Origin: Deinococcus radiopugnans ATCC 19172
GTDB lineage: Bacteria; Deinococcota; Deinococci; Deinococcales; Deinococcaceae
DNA length: 64,000 bases
Reading direction: 5' to 3'
Assembly: GCF_006335125.1 (NCBI RefSeq)
Contig: NZ_VDMO01000006.1
Span: forward strand, 62,001 to 126,000
This document shows positions 42,773 to 53,098 of this stretch, piece after piece (within the stretch, counting starts at the first letter, position 1; every line of letters begins with the position of its first letter). The position numbers and the translations under genes are program-made. Under the pieces are notes generated by a model. It saw nothing but the letters and a program-made list of their open reading frames with translations. It ran no database searches and was not told the DNA's origin.

Positions 42773-42804
42773 AAAAAAAGACTTCCCGCAGCGAGGGCGG
42801 GAAG
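42773..42804 (-). terminator. Terminator of tRNA-Thr
   Basis: On the minus strand CTTCCCGC pairs with GCGGGAAG (42797-42804 with 42782-42789) and is followed by a run of seven T (42779-42773). Confidence 0.85.
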
Positions 42805-42829
42805 GAAATTTACCGTGCTGGACGGTGTT

Positions 42830-42904
<75 letters not shown>

Positions 42905-42941
42905 CCAATTCTGCGCCGTCTGCTGACGCAAAGGCTCAGCG

Positions 42942-42970
42942 AGTATATGGACGCTGCCCCAGGGTGTCAA
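42942..42970 (-). promoter_or_regulatory. Consensus promoter of tRNA-Thr
   Basis: On the minus strand the -35 box TTGACA (42970-42965) and the -10 box TATACT (42947-42942) are separated by exactly 17 bases, about 38 bases before the mature tRNA 5' end. Confidence 0.9.
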
Positions 42971-43006
42971 GGCAAAAGCACAGTCCCGCACCACCGCAAT
43001 CCCGCC

Positions 43007-43012
43007 TATGCT
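43007..43012 (+). promoter_or_regulatory. -10 box of bshB1
   Basis: TATGCT ends 7 bases before ATG 43020. It contains an in-frame ATG (43008), which therefore cannot be on the mRNA; this fixes 43020 as the start and implies a leaderless transcript. Confidence 0.6.
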
Positions 43013-43019
43013 GTCCGGC

Positions 43020-43751
43020 ATGACCCACCCGCCGCTCCTCCCTTTCCAGACAGTCTACGGCGCTCCCCAGCCGCTGGACTGGCTATGTCTGGCTCCCCAT
43101 CCCGACGACGCCGAGATCGGCGCGGGCGGCACCCTGATCCGGCTGGCCCAGGCCGGACGCGCCGTCGGCATTCTGGAACTGTCGCGAGGTGAGCGCGGCA
43201 CCCAGGGCACCCCGCAGATCCGGGTGCAGGAATGCGCGCGGGCCGCAGTACTCATGGGGTTGAGTTGGCGGGGCAACCTGGGCCTGAAGGACGGTGAGCT
43301 GGCCGACACCCCTGCGGGGGCGCATGCCCTGGCCGCCGCCCTGCGTGCCGTGCGCCCCCGCGTGCTGGTGGTGCCGCACCACCGGGACCGCCATCCGGAC
43401 CACTTCGGCACCTACCATCTGGCCCGGCGGGCGGTCCACCTTGCCCAGCTCCGCCGGGCTGATCTGGACGGTGAACCACACCGCATCTCGCGCACGCTGC
43501 TGTACCAGGGCAACGCGGATATTCAGCCTGGACTGTTGGTTGATGTCGGCGGGGTGCAGGCGCAGTGGGAGGCGGCAGTGCGCGCCCACGCAAGTCAGTT
43601 CACGGGCGAGGCAGTGTCGGAGACGGTCACCCCCGAAATCATCGAGCGCCGCCGCGCCCGCCAGAGCTACTGGGGCACGCTGGCGCGCGTGCGTTACGCT
43701 GAAGCCTTCGAGGCCGAGGACGCGCTGCTGGTGGACCCGCTGGCACTATAG
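43020..43751 (+). CDS. bshB1: Bacillithiol biosynthesis deacetylase
   Basis: A 243-residue PIG-L/LmbE-family zinc enzyme that deacetylates GlcNAc-malate during synthesis of the thiol cofactor bacillithiol. Zinc ligands are visible in LAPHPDDAEIGAGG (His and Asp) and HRDRHPDHFGTYHLARRA (His). The RGERGTQGTPQIRVQECARAA segment and the C-terminal YWGTLARVRYAEAF are BshB1-specific. Other bacillithiol genes are not in the window. Confidence 0.92.
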   Translation: MTHPPLLPFQTVYGAPQPLDWLCLAPHPDDAEIGAGGTLIRLAQAGRAVGILELSRGERGTQGTPQIRVQECARAAVLMGLSWRGNLGLKDGELADTPAGAHALAAALRAVRPRVLVVPHHRDRHPDHFGTYHLARRAVHLAQLRRADLDGEPHRISRTLLYQGNADIQPGLLVDVGGVQAQWEAAVRAHASQFTGEAVSETVTPEIIERRRARQSYWGTLARVRYAEAFEAEDALLVDPLAL

Positions 43752-43848
43752 GGCTTGCCAGATCGGCCTCGCACGGGGTCCGGATCTCCGCCTTCCCGCG
43801 CCGCTGGCAATGGACGGGGTTCCCGACACCCTGCATGCGCAGTCCAAA

Positions 43849-45552
43849 TCAATAACCTTCGGCCTCCACGATGCGGAGGGTCAGCACCCGCAACAGCCAG
43901 GTGGCGGGGCTCAGAACGGCTCGCCGGGTCCTCACCGGCCCCAGCAGTCGCTGGCCGATTGCGCTGCGCCGCAGGGTTCCCAGGGTTCGGCGGACCTCCG
44001 CCCTGAGCCCTGCGCCGTGGAACGCCCCCCGGCCCCCACCGGACACGGTCAGACTGTCGAGCACAGCCCCGATGGCCTGCGGCGGGATGACCCTGTCCAG
44101 TCGACTGTTTCCAGACAGCAGGTCCTCTTTCACGGCGGCGCGGTGCCGGATCAATTCGGCGTGCCAATTCGTCTCGTAGCCCGACGATCGGGCCAGCGGC
44201 ACCCGGTAGATGTCGGGGTCCAGTTCCCGCAGGGCGCCGATCAGCAGCCGTTTGCCCGCCAGCAGTTCGGGCGGAAGCCGCTGGATGAACTCGGCCAGTT
44301 CGGCGTCCAGGTATGGGGTGTGCACGGCGGCGATCCGGCCCGCGAAGCGCTCGCGCCACGGCAGCAGGCTGTGGGACAGGTACTGCTGGGCCATGATCAG
44401 GAAGTCCTGCTGATAGGGGTCAGGATAGCCCGTGACCTGGGCACGGATCTGTCCCAGCGCGGCGCTCCAGGCTGTTTCCAGCTCACGCCGGTCGGCTGGC
44501 GTCAGGCACGCCGCTAGAGTGCCCAGACTGCTGAACGGTTCAATGTGACACCGGACCAGCGAATCGGAGACGTCGTGCAGGCGAAACGGCGAGATCTCAT
44601 GCATCTCGTCGCCCACGAACACATCCGTGATGGTTTGGGAGGCCAGCGTATCCCAGGCGTCGACCTCGTCGCAAAAATTGGTGGCCCCCCGCCCCCAGCG
44701 TGCATTGCGGCGAAGGCAGGCCACCAGGTCACCTCTGTAGGCCCGCACGCGCTCGTGACGCGCGCCGTACTGCTCGGCCAGCGGACTGGCCATGCTGGCG
44801 TCGCTGCGCGCGAGCTGGGCACCCTGCGCATACGAGAACGTACGAACGTCACAGCCCGCCGCGGTCAGCAGGCTCAGCAGGCCGCGGGAGTCGTGGCCGC
44901 CACTCAGGGAAAGGTGCACCGGCCCCGTCAGACCCGCAGTCCGGCGGCGCACCGAACGCCGGAGCAGTTCGGCGTACTCCTGCCGCAGCTCAGCTTCGGG
45001 ACGGTGATCCAGGCCCCCCGGCGGCCGCAGTTGCCAGTACGCACAGCTCTGAATGCCGCCGCGCTGGAACTCGTGCAGGCTGGCGCGCTCCAGACTCTGT
45101 ACCCCCTCGTACAAGGTCAGGTGATTCACGAGCATACCGCTCGTCAAGACGCTGGCCAGACCGGCGGAGCGATATGGTCGCCAGCTAAAATCTGGATGGT
45201 CCGGCAGCGTGGACACCGTCACGCGCCCACCATCCTGGACGGCGTACAGCTTGTGGGTGCCCAGCCGGTCGGTCACGGCCAGCACGGTGCCCTGCACCTG
45301 ATCGAGCAGCAACAGCGAGAACGAACCGTCGATCTGCCGGGGAAAGGCTGTCCCGTGCTGACGGTACCGCCGCATCACCTCCGCAAGATCAGTCCCGTAC
45401 ACCTGGCCCTTGAGGACGACGGTCAGACCACCCTGCTGGTGAACGCTCTGCGGCACGGCGTCGAGTTCGGCCTGCCACACGCCGACGGCGAGCATTCCAT
45501 CCTCCGGTTCACCACAACGGGCGGTCAGGACGACGCTGAAATCATGGCGCAA
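43849..45552 (-). CDS. Asparagine-synthetase-like protein lacking the glutaminase cysteine
   Basis: About 567 residues. The N-terminal ~200 residues resemble the class II glutamine amidotransferase domain (YRQHGTAFPRQIDGSFSLLLLD, VTDRLGTHKLYAVQ) but have no N-terminal Met-Cys, so ammonia cannot be taken from Gln. The C-terminal synthetase domain has the ATP PP-loop LSLSGGHDSRGLLSLL and HTPYLDAELAEFIQRLPPELL. It may be an ATP-dependent amide-forming enzyme of the kind used for beta-lactam, lasso or polysaccharide modification. The start is unclear: the frame opens inside bcp; TTG 45552 or ATG 45495 are candidates. Confidence 0.78.
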   Translation of the reverse strand: MRHDFSVVLTARCGEPEDGMLAVGVWQAELDAVPQSVHQQGGLTVVLKGQVYGTDLAEVMRRYRQHGTAFPRQIDGSFSLLLLDQVQGTVLAVTDRLGTHKLYAVQDGGRVTVSTLPDHPDFSWRPYRSAGLASVLTSGMLVNHLTLYEGVQSLERASLHEFQRGGIQSCAYWQLRPPGGLDHRPEAELRQEYAELLRRSVRRRTAGLTGPVHLSLSGGHDSRGLLSLLTAAGCDVRTFSYAQGAQLARSDASMASPLAEQYGARHERVRAYRGDLVACLRRNARWGRGATNFCDEVDAWDTLASQTITDVFVGDEMHEISPFRLHDVSDSLVRCHIEPFSSLGTLAACLTPADRRELETAWSAALGQIRAQVTGYPDPYQQDFLIMAQQYLSHSLLPWRERFAGRIAAVHTPYLDAELAEFIQRLPPELLAGKRLLIGALRELDPDIYRVPLARSSGYETNWHAELIRHRAAVKEDLLSGNSRLDRVIPPQAIGAVLDSLTVSGGGRGAFHGAGLRAEVRRTLGTLRRSAIGQRLLGPVRTRRAVLSPATWLLRVLTLRIVEAEGY

Positions 45553-45625
45553 GACAAACGGTCCTGGCCTGTGTGGGCGCGGCAGGCGGGCAGGGGTGAT
45601 GGGGGCACACAGACCGCATCCGCGC

Positions 45626-46081
45626 CTACAACTCCCGGATTTTTGCCAGCACCGCTTCGGGGCGCACGGTGTACTCGCCGGTCTGGGCCTCAATGTGCTG
45701 AAAACGCACCACGCCACCCTTGTCGATCAGAAAGACCGCGCGCCCGCTGATGCCGCGCTCATCGATGGCGACGCCGTACTGCCGCGCCACGTTCAGGTTC
45801 ATGTCCGAGAGCAGCGGCACCTCAATACCGTACTCGGCGGCCCAGGCGCGGTGGGCGTGGATGCTGTCGCGGTTGACGCCCAGCACCGCCGCGCCGGCCT
45901 CGGCAAAGTCGTCCTGTCGCCCGGAGTATTCGGGAAGCTGCATGCTGCACACTGGGCTGAAATCCAGCGGGTAGAACACCAGCACCACGTTCTGGTGGCC
46001 CCGGTAACTGCTAAGGGTCACGGTTTCCCCGGTGTTGGCGGGCAGGGTAAAGTCCGGCGCAGGCTGTCCGATGAGGCTCAT
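45626..46081 (-). CDS. bcp: Peroxiredoxin (Bcp/AhpC-TSA family)
   Basis: A 151-residue thiol peroxidase. The peroxidatic cysteine is in YPLDFSPVCSMQLPEYS, within a slightly variant P-x-x-x-T/S-x-x-C loop. GQPAPDFTLPANTGETVTL begins the fold and the conserved Arg is in SGRAVFLIDKGG. There is no obvious resolving cysteine, so a low-molecular-weight thiol such as bacillithiol could recycle it; this is inference. A TAGACT box precedes ATG 46081 by 6 bases. Confidence 0.9.
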   Translation of the reverse strand: MSLIGQPAPDFTLPANTGETVTLSSYRGHQNVVLVFYPLDFSPVCSMQLPEYSGRQDDFAEAGAAVLGVNRDSIHAHRAWAAEYGIEVPLLSDMNLNVARQYGVAIDERGISGRAVFLIDKGGVVRFQHIEAQTGEYTVRPEAVLAKIREL

Positions 46082-46226
46082 GAGGGCAGTCTAACGGCTG
46101 GGGCGATGGCCTGAAGGCTCATTTCTATGCTCCTGTCCTTTTGGCCGGTCTACACGAACTGGGCAGCCCGGTTCAACCCGCTGGGGGTGTTGGCCAGGTC
46201 CCCAGGGATTCCGTCGCCCAGCAGGG

Positions 46227-46256
46227 TTGCTTCAGCCAGGGCTGAATGGCTATAGA
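46227..46256 (+). promoter_or_regulatory. Candidate promoter of the acyl-ACP desaturase gene
   Basis: TTGCTT (46227-46232) and TATAGA (46251-46256) are spaced 18 bases apart and would give a long ~190-base leader before the start codon. The remainder of the 373-bp interval 46082-46454 contains no gene. Confidence 0.5.
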
Positions 46257-46454
46257 GAGGCAAATTCGCGCACCAACCCAGTGTTAGACCGCGTCCCAGT
46301 TCAGAAGTCCGTCAGGCATGGCGGGCTAGGGTGGGTGCATACCGTCCCCAGCTCTGCCGCACTCTCGAAGCGCCTCCAAGCAGCAGACAGAGGGAACGCC
46401 CCGACCGACCCACCCTATCCCGACGGTGCGCGGACAGTTCAAGGAGAAACCCAC

Positions 46455-47561
<1,107 letters not shown>

Positions 47562-47657
47562 ATGCGAGGACGAGTGGACAAGCCCTGGCTTCGGCTGGGA
47601 CTTTTCGCTGCCCTTAAAAGACCTGAGAGTAGGCAGGACAGTCAGAATTTAGGCCGC

Positions 47658-47834
47658 TCAGCCAGAGTTGTTGAGGGCCATCTGCAACAGCCACGCGCCC
47701 ACCAGCAGGACGGGAATGGCTTGCCAGAGGCCCCCTCTCGCCCCTCCCTCCCAGGACCCGAAGATTCGCAGGACACCGAACACCAAAGCCAGCCCGCCGA
47801 TGACCAGGAGGAAGATCCGAGGGATTCGGCTCAT
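47658..47834 (-). CDS. Small two-helix membrane protein, 58 aa
   Basis: Two hydrophobic helices (about residues 5-24 and 37-54) are separated by a Gly-rich loop (FGSWEGGARGG). It starts at ATG 47834, 8 bases after the stop of the YkgJ-type gene, so it is probably co-transcribed with it. No family is recognised. Function unknown. Confidence 0.6.
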   Translation of the reverse strand: MSRIPRIFLLVIGGLALVFGVLRIFGSWEGGARGGLWQAIPVLLVGAWLLQMALNNSG

Positions 47835-47842
47835 ACGAAAGT

Positions 47843-48244
47843 TTAGATAGGGCTGTCCACAGGTCGGCGAGAACTGGACGCGGCACTCTCCAGCCCGTAA
47901 ATCTCCAGAAACCGCGCCACCCGTGCCTCCAGAGTAGGCAAAAACGCAACTTCCCCGCAGACCCAGTCCGCCTGATAATTGCGGCAGACGGACGGGCGGG
48001 CCGCGTAGATCTGGCAGCGGCAGTCGGCGGCCAGATGCGCGCAGGCCACGCCCAGCGGCTTGTTCAGGGCGTGGATATCGGGGGCCGCGCAGCACGCGCC
48101 GCAGCCGGTGCAGTCCCGAATCAGGGCCGAACGCGGCGGGGAGTCGGGCGGCGCGGCGAAGCGGTCCAGCTCTACTTCAGCGCCCGTACAGCCTCGATCA
48201 GGGTGTCGTTCTCGGCAGGCGTGCCGATGCCGACGCGCAGGCAC
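47843..48244 (-). CDS. YkgJ-family cysteine-cluster protein
   Basis: Up to 133 residues. The zinc/iron-chelating CxxCxxCC-type cluster is in DCTGCGACC, and further cysteines are in GVACAHLAADCRCQIYAARPSVCRNY, the UPF0153/YkgJ arrangement. ATG 48244 would overlap hisC by 73 bases; no ATG or GTG is available nearer the hisC stop, so the true start is uncertain and could be a rare CTG near 48169. Function unknown, possibly metal binding. Confidence 0.78.
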   Translation of the reverse strand: MPARRHRHACRERHPDRGCTGAEVELDRFAAPPDSPPRSALIRDCTGCGACCAAPDIHALNKPLGVACAHLAADCRCQIYAARPSVCRNYQADWVCGEVAFLPTLEARVARFLEIYGLESAASSSRRPVDSPI

Positions 48245-49251
48245 CCCTCCAGCCCGGTCAGGCGGTCCTGGCGGCGGGTCACGATGCCGTGATCGATCAG
48301 GTGGCGGTACGCGACCTCAGCGTCCGGGGTCCGCAGCAGGAAGAAGTTGGCGCGGCTGGGCATGGCCTGACAGGTGGGGTGGTCCGCCAGCGCGGCCAGC
48401 ACCCGCTCCCGCTCGGCCACGCCCTCCGCAACACGCTGACGCACATAGCCGGGATTCTCCAGAGCCACTTCCAGCGCCGCCTGGGTCAGCACGTTGATGT
48501 TGAAGGCCGGAACCAGCTTCTGAAGCTGCATGGCCAGATCGGCCCCGGCCAGCGCGTACCCGGCCCGCAGCCCGGCCAGCCCCCAGGCCTTGGAGAAGGT
48601 CCGCAGGCTCAGGGCATTGGGGTGCCGGCGCACCAGATCGCGGCCATCGGTGTCGCTGTACTGGTAGTACGCCTCGTCCAGCACCACCACCCACTCCCCG
48701 GCGGCGTCCATCAGCTCGCGCACGCGGTCCATGTCTTCCACATGGCCGGTCGGCGCGTGCGGCTGGGTGATGTACAGCACGCCGGGGCGCTGGCGCTGGA
48801 GTTCGACTTTCAGGCGGTCCACCGGCAGGGAAAAGTCCGGGTTCAGCGGCACCTGGACCAGCCTGGCACCCAGCATCTTGGCCTCCAGGGTGTAGACGCT
48901 GAAGGTGGGATCGACGGTCAGCACGGTCTGCTCGATGCCCGCCAGTTCGGTCAGCAGCTTGATCAGCACGTTGCTGCCGGGGGTGACCACCACGCCGCGT
49001 GCGTCCCAGCCCTCGTATTCGGCAATCTTCGCGGCCAGGGTGTCGGCGTGCAGGTCCGGATAGCGGTTCCAGGGCTGCGCCAGCATGCGCTCGGCGGCCC
49101 GGGCCTTCAGCTCGGCGGGAAAGTCGTAGGGGTTCTCGTTCTGGTCGAGCTTGATCGGCACCTGAATGGGACTGAAGGGATACGCCGGGACGGCCAGAAC
49201 AGCGGGCCGCACGCCCACAGGCGCGCCTGCGACAGAAGGGTTGGAGGTCAT
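48172..49251 (-). CDS. hisC: Histidinol-phosphate aminotransferase
   Basis: A 359-residue class I/II PLP aminotransferase. It has [56 protein letters not shown] and the PLP lysine in [19 protein letters not shown]. It converts imidazole-acetol phosphate and Glu to histidinol phosphate in histidine biosynthesis and can also act on aromatic amino acids. TAGAAC precedes ATG 49251 by 7 bases. It is not in a his operon here and is divergent from a TetR regulator. Confidence 0.92.
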   Translation of the reverse strand: MTSNPSVAGAPVGVRPAVLAVPAYPFSPIQVPIKLDQNENPYDFPAELKARAAERMLAQPWNRYPDLHADTLAAKIAEYEGWDARGVVVTPGSNVLIKLLTELAGIEQTVLTVDPTFSVYTLEAKMLGARLVQVPLNPDFSLPVDRLKVELQRQRPGVLYITQPHAPTGHVEDMDRVRELMDAAGEWVVVLDEAYYQYSDTDGRDLVRRHPNALSLRTFSKAWGLAGLRAGYALAGADLAMQLQKLVPAFNINVLTQAALEVALENPGYVRQRVAEGVAERERVLAALADHPTCQAMPSRANFFLLRTPDAEVAYRHLIDHGIVTRRQDRLTGLEGCLRVGIGTPAENDTLIEAVRALK

Positions 49252-49375
49252 GCCCTGTGTTCTACCATCCGGCCCACCGCCTTGCAGTGTGGGCGTCCAC
49301 AGGAACCAAACGCCCGTTAGGCGGCGTGCTAGGCTGCGGGCGAATGGGCCTGTCTCCGCGCCTCCCTTCCCGATC

Positions 49376-49963
49376 ATGACTGAAACTGCCAAACCCCGCC
49401 GCGCCCAGATTCTCGATTCCGCCAGCCGCCTGTTTTCCGAACGCGGCTACCACGCCACGAGCATGCGCGACCTGGCCGGCGATCTGGGCATGCAGGGCGG
49501 CAGCCTGTACGCGCACATCAGCGGCAAGGAAGAACTGCTGATCGAGATCGTGAACGTGGCCTCGCGGCAGTTCGACGAGGCGCTGTTCACCCTGCGCGGC
49601 GTCCAGATGCCCGCCGACGAGAAGCTGCGCGAGGCGATGCACCGCCACATCCGCGTGGTGGCCGACAACATGGACAGCGCCACCGTGTTCTTTCACGAAT
49701 GGAAGCACCTATCGCCCGAGGCCTACGCCCGCGTGACCGGGTGGCGTGACAGCATCGACGCCTTCTACCGCGAGCTGATCACGCGCGGCATCCAGGAGGG
49801 TGTGTTCCGCGCCGATCTGGACCCGCGCATGACCGCGTATCTGGTGCTGTCCGCCGTGAACTGGGCCTACACCTGGTACCGTCCCGGCGGGCCGCTGACC
49901 CCGCGTGACGTGGCCGACAGCTTCGCCGACATGCTCCTGAGCGGGTTGAGGTCCGAGCCATGA
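49376..49963 (+). CDS. TetR-family transcriptional regulator
   Basis: A 195-residue protein with an N-terminal TetR DNA-binding domain ([20 protein letters not shown], then [28 protein letters not shown]). The C-terminal ligand domain matches the TetR_C_33/KstR2-type pattern ([19 protein letters not shown]). KstR2/FadR-like members control fatty-acid degradation, which would fit an acyl-CoA role, but no target is adjacent. It overlaps the next gene by 4 bases (ATGA). Confidence 0.9.
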   Translation: MTETAKPRRAQILDSASRLFSERGYHATSMRDLAGDLGMQGGSLYAHISGKEELLIEIVNVASRQFDEALFTLRGVQMPADEKLREAMHRHIRVVADNMDSATVFFHEWKHLSPEAYARVTGWRDSIDAFYRELITRGIQEGVFRADLDPRMTAYLVLSAVNWAYTWYRPGGPLTPRDVADSFADMLLSGLRSEP

Positions 49964-50286
49964 GCCACCCCACTGTCACCGTCCCGATTCGTCAGGCCCT
50001 GAAGTACGCCCAGGGCCGCGCCGAGAAATTCGGGCGCACCCAGCAGCTGGAAATCGGCGCAGACCTGTTTATCCGCATCGCGCCCGGCGGCCGCAAATTC
50101 CTGCTGTTCTGCCTGGACGACGAGCCGCAGCGCGCCGTGGCCGAGGCGATTGCCTCTACCCTGGCCCTCCGAAACCCCGAATACGGCTGGCACCAGGGCC
50201 AGACCCTGCGCTCGCTGACCGTGATCGAGGAAGGGGCGGCGGACGTGCCCGAAAGCGGGCCGGGCGAGGCGGAAGACGGCGTCTAG
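49960..50286 (+). CDS. Hypothetical protein, 108 aa, coupled to the TetR gene
   Basis: No family is recognised. The first ~90 residues have a compact alpha/beta pattern ([25 protein letters not shown], then a helix [15 protein letters not shown]) and the last 15 are acidic and disordered. Its ATG overlaps the TetR stop (ATGA), indicating co-translation, and a strong hairpin terminator follows. It may be an accessory of the regulator, but nothing shows how. Confidence 0.72.
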   Translation: MSHPTVTVPIRQALKYAQGRAEKFGRTQQLEIGADLFIRIAPGGRKFLLFCLDDEPQRAVAEAIASTLALRNPEYGWHQGQTLRSLTVIEEGAADVPESGPGEAEDGV

Positions 50287-50306
50287 CGCCCTATCCCCGG
50301 CCCAGC

Positions 50307-50350
50307 AAAGGCCAGCCGCAAAGCATTGAACATCTTTGCGGCTGGCCTTT
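50307..50350. terminator. Bidirectional terminator with a perfect 17-bp stem
   Basis: The arms 50307-50323 and 50334-50350 are exactly complementary (AAAGGCCAGCC... with ...GGCTGGCCTTT) around a 10-base loop, ending in T-runs on both strands. It separates the TetR operon from the convergent uppP gene. Confidence 0.9.
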
Positions 50351-50373
50351 TCAACGTTCAGTCGGTGCGTCCT

Positions 50374-51198
50374 CTACGCCAGACTGCCGTTGCCCATCAC
50401 ACCCGTCGCAATCAGCACCAGGATCAGCGCGCCCACCACCACGCGGTAGACGGCGAAGCCTTTGAAGTTGTTGGTGGAGATGAAGCGCAGCAGCCAGCCG
50501 ATGGCCAGGTACGCCACCACGAAGCTGACCGCCGCGCCCAGCACGACATTAATCACGCCGATCTGGGCCAGGATGTCGCGGCTCTGGATAAAGTCCAGCA
50601 GCGCCGCGCCGCCCAGCGTGGGCACACCCAGGTAAAAGCTGAATTTGGTGGCGGTGGGCCGGTCCAGCCCCAGCACCATGCCGCCCAGAATACTACTGGC
50701 GCTGCGCGAGAAGCCCGGCCACAGCAGCGCCAGACACTGGATCGTGCCGATCAGCAGCGACTTGCGGACGCCGATGGTTTCGATGTCGTGGATGACAGGG
50801 GTGGCCTTGCGGCTCTCCACCAGCCACATCACCACGCCGCCCACGATCAGCGCCCAGGCCACCACGCTGGGGCGGAACAGGTTGGCCTTGATGACGTCGC
50901 CGAACAGCAGGCCCAGAATCACGGCCGGGATACACGCCACCACCACGCCCAGCCACAGCGTCTGCTGGGACTTGTCCGTGCCGATGTGCCGGATTTTCAG
51001 GAAGTCGCGCCAGTAGTACGCCAGCACCGCCAGAATCGCGCCGCCCTGAATCACCACCTCGAAGGTGTTTTTCACGTCCGCCGGCCACGGCACCCCCAGC
51101 AGGTTGCCGGTCAGGATCAGGTGGCCTGTCGAGCTGATCGGAAGAAATTCGGTGATGCCCTCGACAATGCCGTACACAATCGCGTAAAACCAATCCAT
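50374..51198 (-). CDS. uppP: Undecaprenyl-diphosphatase
   Basis: A 274-residue integral membrane phosphatase (BacA family) that recycles undecaprenyl diphosphate to the monophosphate carrier for peptidoglycan and other wall polymers. Signature motifs: GIVEGITEFLPISSTGHLIL and LLWPGFSRSASSILGG, with about eight helices. ATG 51198 is supported by TACACT 9 bases upstream; the frame extends further but without a plausible promoter. Functionally related to the TagO-type enzyme at the left of the window. Confidence 0.95.
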   Translation of the reverse strand: MDWFYAIVYGIVEGITEFLPISSTGHLILTGNLLGVPWPADVKNTFEVVIQGGAILAVLAYYWRDFLKIRHIGTDKSQQTLWLGVVVACIPAVILGLLFGDVIKANLFRPSVVAWALIVGGVVMWLVESRKATPVIHDIETIGVRKSLLIGTIQCLALLWPGFSRSASSILGGMVLGLDRPTATKFSFYLGVPTLGGAALLDFIQSRDILAQIGVINVVLGAAVSFVVAYLAIGWLLRFISTNNFKGFAVYRVVVGALILVLIATGVMGNGSLA

Positions 51199-51248
51199 AA
51201 CCGACAGAGTGTAAGGCCTGTCACGCAGGCCGGCGCGTCGCCCGAAAG

Positions 51249-52067
51249 ATGCAGACTGAGGCTGTGAACTTTGCGCCCCATCTGGCACGCTGGAACCTGC
51301 AGCCCGACGGCGAGGCCATCCATACCCCCAGCAGCGACCTGTTGCCGGTCAGACACGGGGAACGGACGGCCATGCTCAAACTTGCCCACGACCCCGAGGA
51401 ACGCCGGGGCAACGCGGTGATGGCCTGGTGGGCCGGACGCGGCGCGGCCCAGGTCTACGCGCACGACGGCGCGGCCCTGCTGATGGAGCGGTTGGACGTT
51501 CGCCCTTCTCTGCTGGACATGGCCGCCGCCGGGCAGGACGACGAGGCGACGAGAATTCTGTGTCAGGCAGCGGCCCGGTTGCCCCGCGCCCGGCCCTGGC
51601 CTGAACTGCCCATGCTGCGGCGCTGGTTCCGGTCATTGGAGACCGTGGCCCCGGCGGCGGGCGGCGTCTTCGCCACGGCCCTGTCCACAGCACACGCCCT
51701 GTTGGACGCCCCGCAAGAGGTGGGCGTGCTGCACGGCGATATTCATCATCAGAATCTGCTGCACCGCCCGGCGCGCGGCTGGCTGTTCATCGATCCCAAG
51801 GGCATCCTCGGCGAGCGCGGCTTCGATTACGCCAACATCCTGTGCAACCCCGATCTGGAGACGGTGGCCGCGCCGGGCCGACTGGTGCGGCAGGCCCACA
51901 TCATTTCCAAGACGGCGACGCTGGAGCTGGGGCGCGTGCTGCGCTGGACGCTGGCCTACGCGGGCCTGTCCGCCGCGTGGCATCTGGAGGACGGCGAGGA
52001 CGAACTGGCCCGGACCACGTTGGAGGTGGCGCGGATTGCGGCGGCGGAACTGGGCCTGCCCGGCTGA
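51249..52067 (+). CDS. Aminoglycoside/hydroxyurea phosphotransferase-like kinase (APH(6) family)
   Basis: A 272-residue protein-kinase-fold enzyme of the streptomycin 6-kinase type. The Brenner motif GVLHGDIHHQNLLH (catalytic Asp) and the metal site FIDPKGILGERGFDYANIL match APH_6 proteins. The N-lobe lysine is in AMLKLAHDPEERRGN. It could phosphorylate streptomycin or, more probably in a non-pathogen, another small molecule. It is divergent from uppP. Confidence 0.82.
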   Translation: MQTEAVNFAPHLARWNLQPDGEAIHTPSSDLLPVRHGERTAMLKLAHDPEERRGNAVMAWWAGRGAAQVYAHDGAALLMERLDVRPSLLDMAAAGQDDEATRILCQAAARLPRARPWPELPMLRRWFRSLETVAPAAGGVFATALSTAHALLDAPQEVGVLHGDIHHQNLLHRPARGWLFIDPKGILGERGFDYANILCNPDLETVAAPGRLVRQAHIISKTATLELGRVLRWTLAYAGLSAAWHLEDGEDELARTTLEVARIAAAELGLPG

Positions 52068-52171
52068 GCCAAGTATGGTTCATACGTACAAAAAACAGCC
52101 CACGCTTGCGCGCAGGCCATCTGGTTTTCCGTGACGTGCAGGTGGGCAGACGCCACACCCGCAGCCCCGAC

Positions 52172-53098
52172 TTACTTGATGCTGCCGTTCAGGCCGTTAG
52201 GGTAGAACCCGCCCTTGCTCGCGCCGGGGGCCAGATACACGATGTTTAGCACCTCGCGGGTGCTGCGGCCATAGGCCACGCCATTCTTGTCGGCGGGGGC
52301 GAACACAGCGTTGCCGGCGTTGTCGGTCAGGCCCATGTCCTTGCCGCCGCCCACCTTGCCGCGCAGGTTGCTGATGGCCTGCACGACCTGACCCACGTAT
52401 AGCCCCGCCGCCGCCGTGATCTGGCGCTGCTGGTACAGCATGGTGCGGATCGCGCCGCCGTGGTAGGCCTCGACGGCCAGGATGCCGGCGGCGGCCTGAA
52501 GGTACGCCGGGTTGGTGATCAGCGTGGCCGCGCCGTTGTAGGCGGTGACGCCCACATCCTCGAAGATGAACGCGCCGTGCAGGAAGAACAGATCGTTGGC
52601 GTAGGGATTGAAGCCGGTGATGGCCCCGCCGCTGGCCGCGCTGCCCGCCGCCCTGAACGCGGCGTCGAGGTCAATCACCGGGCGCATCACGGCGCCTTTG
52701 CCCAGCGCGCCGTGCAGGAACTTGACGTGCGACAGTTCGTCCTCGGCAATGTCGTTCGCCATGGCCTGCACGGTGCTGTCCTTGAACTGCATGCCGCGCG
52801 CCATGTCCAGCCCCGCAGGCAGGCGGATGGCCGCGTCGCCGCCGATCTTCTTCAGCTCGCCCAGCCGGCCCACGGCCGCCAGATAGAAGGCCGCTTCCAG
52901 GTATTCCAGGTTCAGGGCGAAGTTCAGCACGTCGCCGTCGATGTTTTTAGCGGGAGCAGCCAGCGCGGGGGCGGCGAGGCCCGTCTTTTCAGCAAAACCG
53001 AGGGCGGCCATGCCCAGGCCCGCCTTGCCCAGAAAGCCCAGGGCGGCGCGGCGGTTGAGGGTGGTGGGGGCGTTCTGATCGGTGTCGTTGTGGGTCAT
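52172..53098 (-). CDS. Tat-exported ferritin-like, desiccation-related protein
   Basis: A 308-residue protein. The N-terminus has a twin-arginine signal ([17 protein letters not shown], cleavage likely near ALA at about 48). A Ferritin_2 four-helix domain follows, with Glu/His pairs in [32 protein letters not shown] and [11 protein letters not shown], which could bind a di-metal site. It resembles the PCC13-62-type desiccation proteins reported in plants and Deinococcus. ATG 53098 has an AAGGAGC site. A role in metal or peroxide handling in the periplasm during drying is inferred from the family. Confidence 0.85.
   Translation of the reverse strand: MTHNDTDQNAPTTLNRRAALGFLGKAGLGMAALGFAEKTGLAAPALAAPAKNIDGDVLNFALNLEYLEAAFYLAAVGRLGELKKIGGDAAIRLPAGLDMARGMQFKDSTVQAMANDIAEDELSHVKFLHGALGKGAVMRPVIDLDAAFRAAGSAASGGAITGFNPYANDLFFLHGAFIFEDVGVTAYNGAATLITNPAYLQAAAGILAVEAYHGGAIRTMLYQQRQITAAAGLYVGQVVQAISNLRGKVGGGKDMGLTDNAGNAVFAPADKNGVAYGRSTREVLNIVYLAPGASKGGFYPNGLNGSIK

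Noticed and set aside
51249..52067. Streptomycin resistance gene
   Set aside because: Fold and motifs match APH(6), but chromosomal context next to uppP gives no reason to assign resistance; kept as a kinase of unknown substrate.
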